Made by a program: the position numbers and the translations under genes
In this document: positions 7,042-7,431 of the stretch, piece after piece
Position numbering within the stretch: position 1 is the stretch's first letter
How the letters are laid out: every line of letters begins with the position of its first letter
NCBI GenBank assembly: GCA_947564765.1
Contig: CANODN010000095.1
Coordinates: 1-7,431, forward strand
DNA from: an uncultured Roseburia sp.
GTDB taxonomy: Bacteria > Bacillota > Clostridia > Lachnospirales > Lachnospiraceae
Direction: 5' to 3'
DNA length: 7,431 nucleotides
The notes under the pieces: generated by a model
The model's database searches: none
The model's input: the letters and a program-made list of their open reading frames with translations, nothing else
What the model was told of the DNA's origin: nothing

Positions 7042-7324
7042 CACTGTTGATGAAGTCTGTCTATACCTTGATTTTGAGCCGGAAGATAACGAATATCTGA
7101 AAGACGTAAAGGGATGTGCAACCTATACGGAAATTAAAGAATGGATAAAATCTGAGTATGGTTTAAAGGTATCATCGTTGTATGTGGCACAGATAAAAGA
7201 CAAATGCGGATTTGAAAAACGACTGAATTACAACATAGGAGATAATAAGTACCATGTGCCGAAATGTCCGCCGGAGAAAGAAAAGGCGATTATGGCGGCG
7301 TTTCGGCATTTTAAGATGATATGA
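6989..7324 (+). CDS. Detached C-terminal extension of RlmD, in the +1 frame (probable frameshift product)
   Basis: From about 7040 the +1 frame encodes roughly 94 residues. They match the tail I recall on RlmD-like methyltransferases of Lachnospiraceae: an acidic strand segment (NTVDEVCLYLDFEPED), then CATYTEIKEWIKSEYGLKV, SSLYVAQIKDKCG, a Tyr-Asn pair (YNIGDN), CPPEKEKAIMAAF and a final FKMI. The frame is open back to ATG 6989, but the first 17 codons overlap the conserved rlmD end (HVETCVLL) and make no sense as protein. Neither ATG 6989 nor ATG 7004 has a Shine-Dalgarno. I therefore see one ancestral gene split by a single-base change near 7025-7041, or less likely a ribosomal frameshift or a sequencing error. 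The intact, stop-free domain suggests the split is recent or the piece is still made. Its function is not known to me; a small helical RNA- or protein-binding module is a guess. Confidence 0.6.
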   Translation: MGIRCMWRRAFFWVGNRNTVDEVCLYLDFEPEDNEYLKDVKGCATYTEIKEWIKSEYGLKVSSLYVAQIKDKCGFEKRLNYNIGDNKYHVPKCPPEKEKAIMAAFRHFKMI

Positions 7325-7349
7325 GTTTTTGTCGAAATAAAAATGTATC

Positions 7350-7378
7350 TTGTAATTAAAATTTGCATATGCTATAAT
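7350..7378 (+). promoter_or_regulatory. Extended -10 sigma-A promoter directed out of the window
   Basis: -35 TTGTAA (7350-7355), 17 bases, -10 TATAAT (7373-7378), with TGC immediately before the -10 (7370-7372) forming a TGnTATAAT extended -10. Expected transcription start is near 7385. A small inverted repeat TGCC-GTTA-GGCA spans 7378-7389. The interval from the stop at 7324 contains no clear terminator hairpin with a T-tract. Confidence 0.7.
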
Positions 7379-7407
7379 GCCGTTAGGCAAAAAGATATAA
7401 GAAGTCC

Positions 7408-7431
7408 ATGTTGGCAAAGAAACGAATCCCT
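7408..7431 (+). CDS. Possible start of a downstream gene (MLAKKRIP...), cut by the window edge
   Basis: An ATG at 7408 about 25 bases after the predicted transcription start opens eight codons (MLAKKRIP) to the edge. The only upstream purine run is AAGAAG (7399-7404), which is weak and close to the ATG. Too little is visible to identify a product; the true start may lie beyond the window. Confidence 0.2.

Noticed and set aside
6514..7044. 176-codon minus-strand ORF opposite rlmD
   Set aside because: It lies fully within the conserved rlmD catalytic domain, has His/Pro/Arg-rich low-quality composition and no recognisable domain; it is an antisense shadow.
7325..7349. Terminator after the RlmD tail (TTTTTGTCGAAATAAAAA)
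   Set aside because: The only pairing is A/T arms of about five bases with no GC stem; too weak to call a terminator.

Overview
The window looks like a chromosomal segment of a Gram-positive, low-to-mid GC Clostridia, most likely Lachnospiraceae. The evidence is a MutS2 with an Smr tail, a YhaM-type OB-fold/HD exonuclease, an Fe-S RlmD/RlmCD-type rRNA methyltransferase with the C-terminal extension I associate with Lachnospiraceae, strong AGGAGG-type ribosome binding sites and sigma-A promoters. The assignment rests on family recognition by eye; no search was run.

Layout. On the minus strand, mutS2 (603-2987) is followed after 14 bases by an OmpR/PhoB-type response regulator (588 down to the window edge, C-terminus missing), so the two are probably co-transcribed. 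A divergent intergenic region (2988-3186) carries a near-consensus plus-strand promoter (TTGCAT-17-TATAAT), a six-codon leader ORF with its own Shine-Dalgarno, and a weaker candidate minus-strand promoter for mutS2. On the plus strand follow a membrane-anchored HtrA-like PDZ protein (3187-4482), a non-coding block of three exact-period 52-bp tandem repeats that can fold into hairpins (4484-4651), yhaM (4676-5623), rlmD (5632-7041), and an out-of-frame piece (to 7324) that looks like the C-terminal extension of rlmD. The last 107 bases hold an extended -10 promoter pointing out of the window.

How the genes relate. The plus-strand set mixes RNA metabolism (YhaM 3'-5' exoribonuclease, RlmD 23S rRNA m5U methylation) with an envelope protein, with no obvious promoter between them, so transcription from the 3104-3132 promoter through the repeat block is the simplest reading. 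The minus-strand pair links a ribosome/DNA-binding ATPase with a signalling regulator whose partner kinase would lie outside the window.

Most notable points: (1) the HtrA-like protein has lost the catalytic His and Asp at the aligned positions and is probably a pseudoprotease; (2) the 52-bp repeats show compensatory base changes, arguing for an RNA or cruciform structure; (3) the RlmD C-terminal extension is intact but in the +1 frame; (4) the MutS2 Smr domain has lost the LDLR motif; (5) a six-codon leader ORF whose stop overlaps the Shine-Dalgarno of the pseudoprotease gene. I see no mobile element, CRISPR array, tRNA or rRNA.
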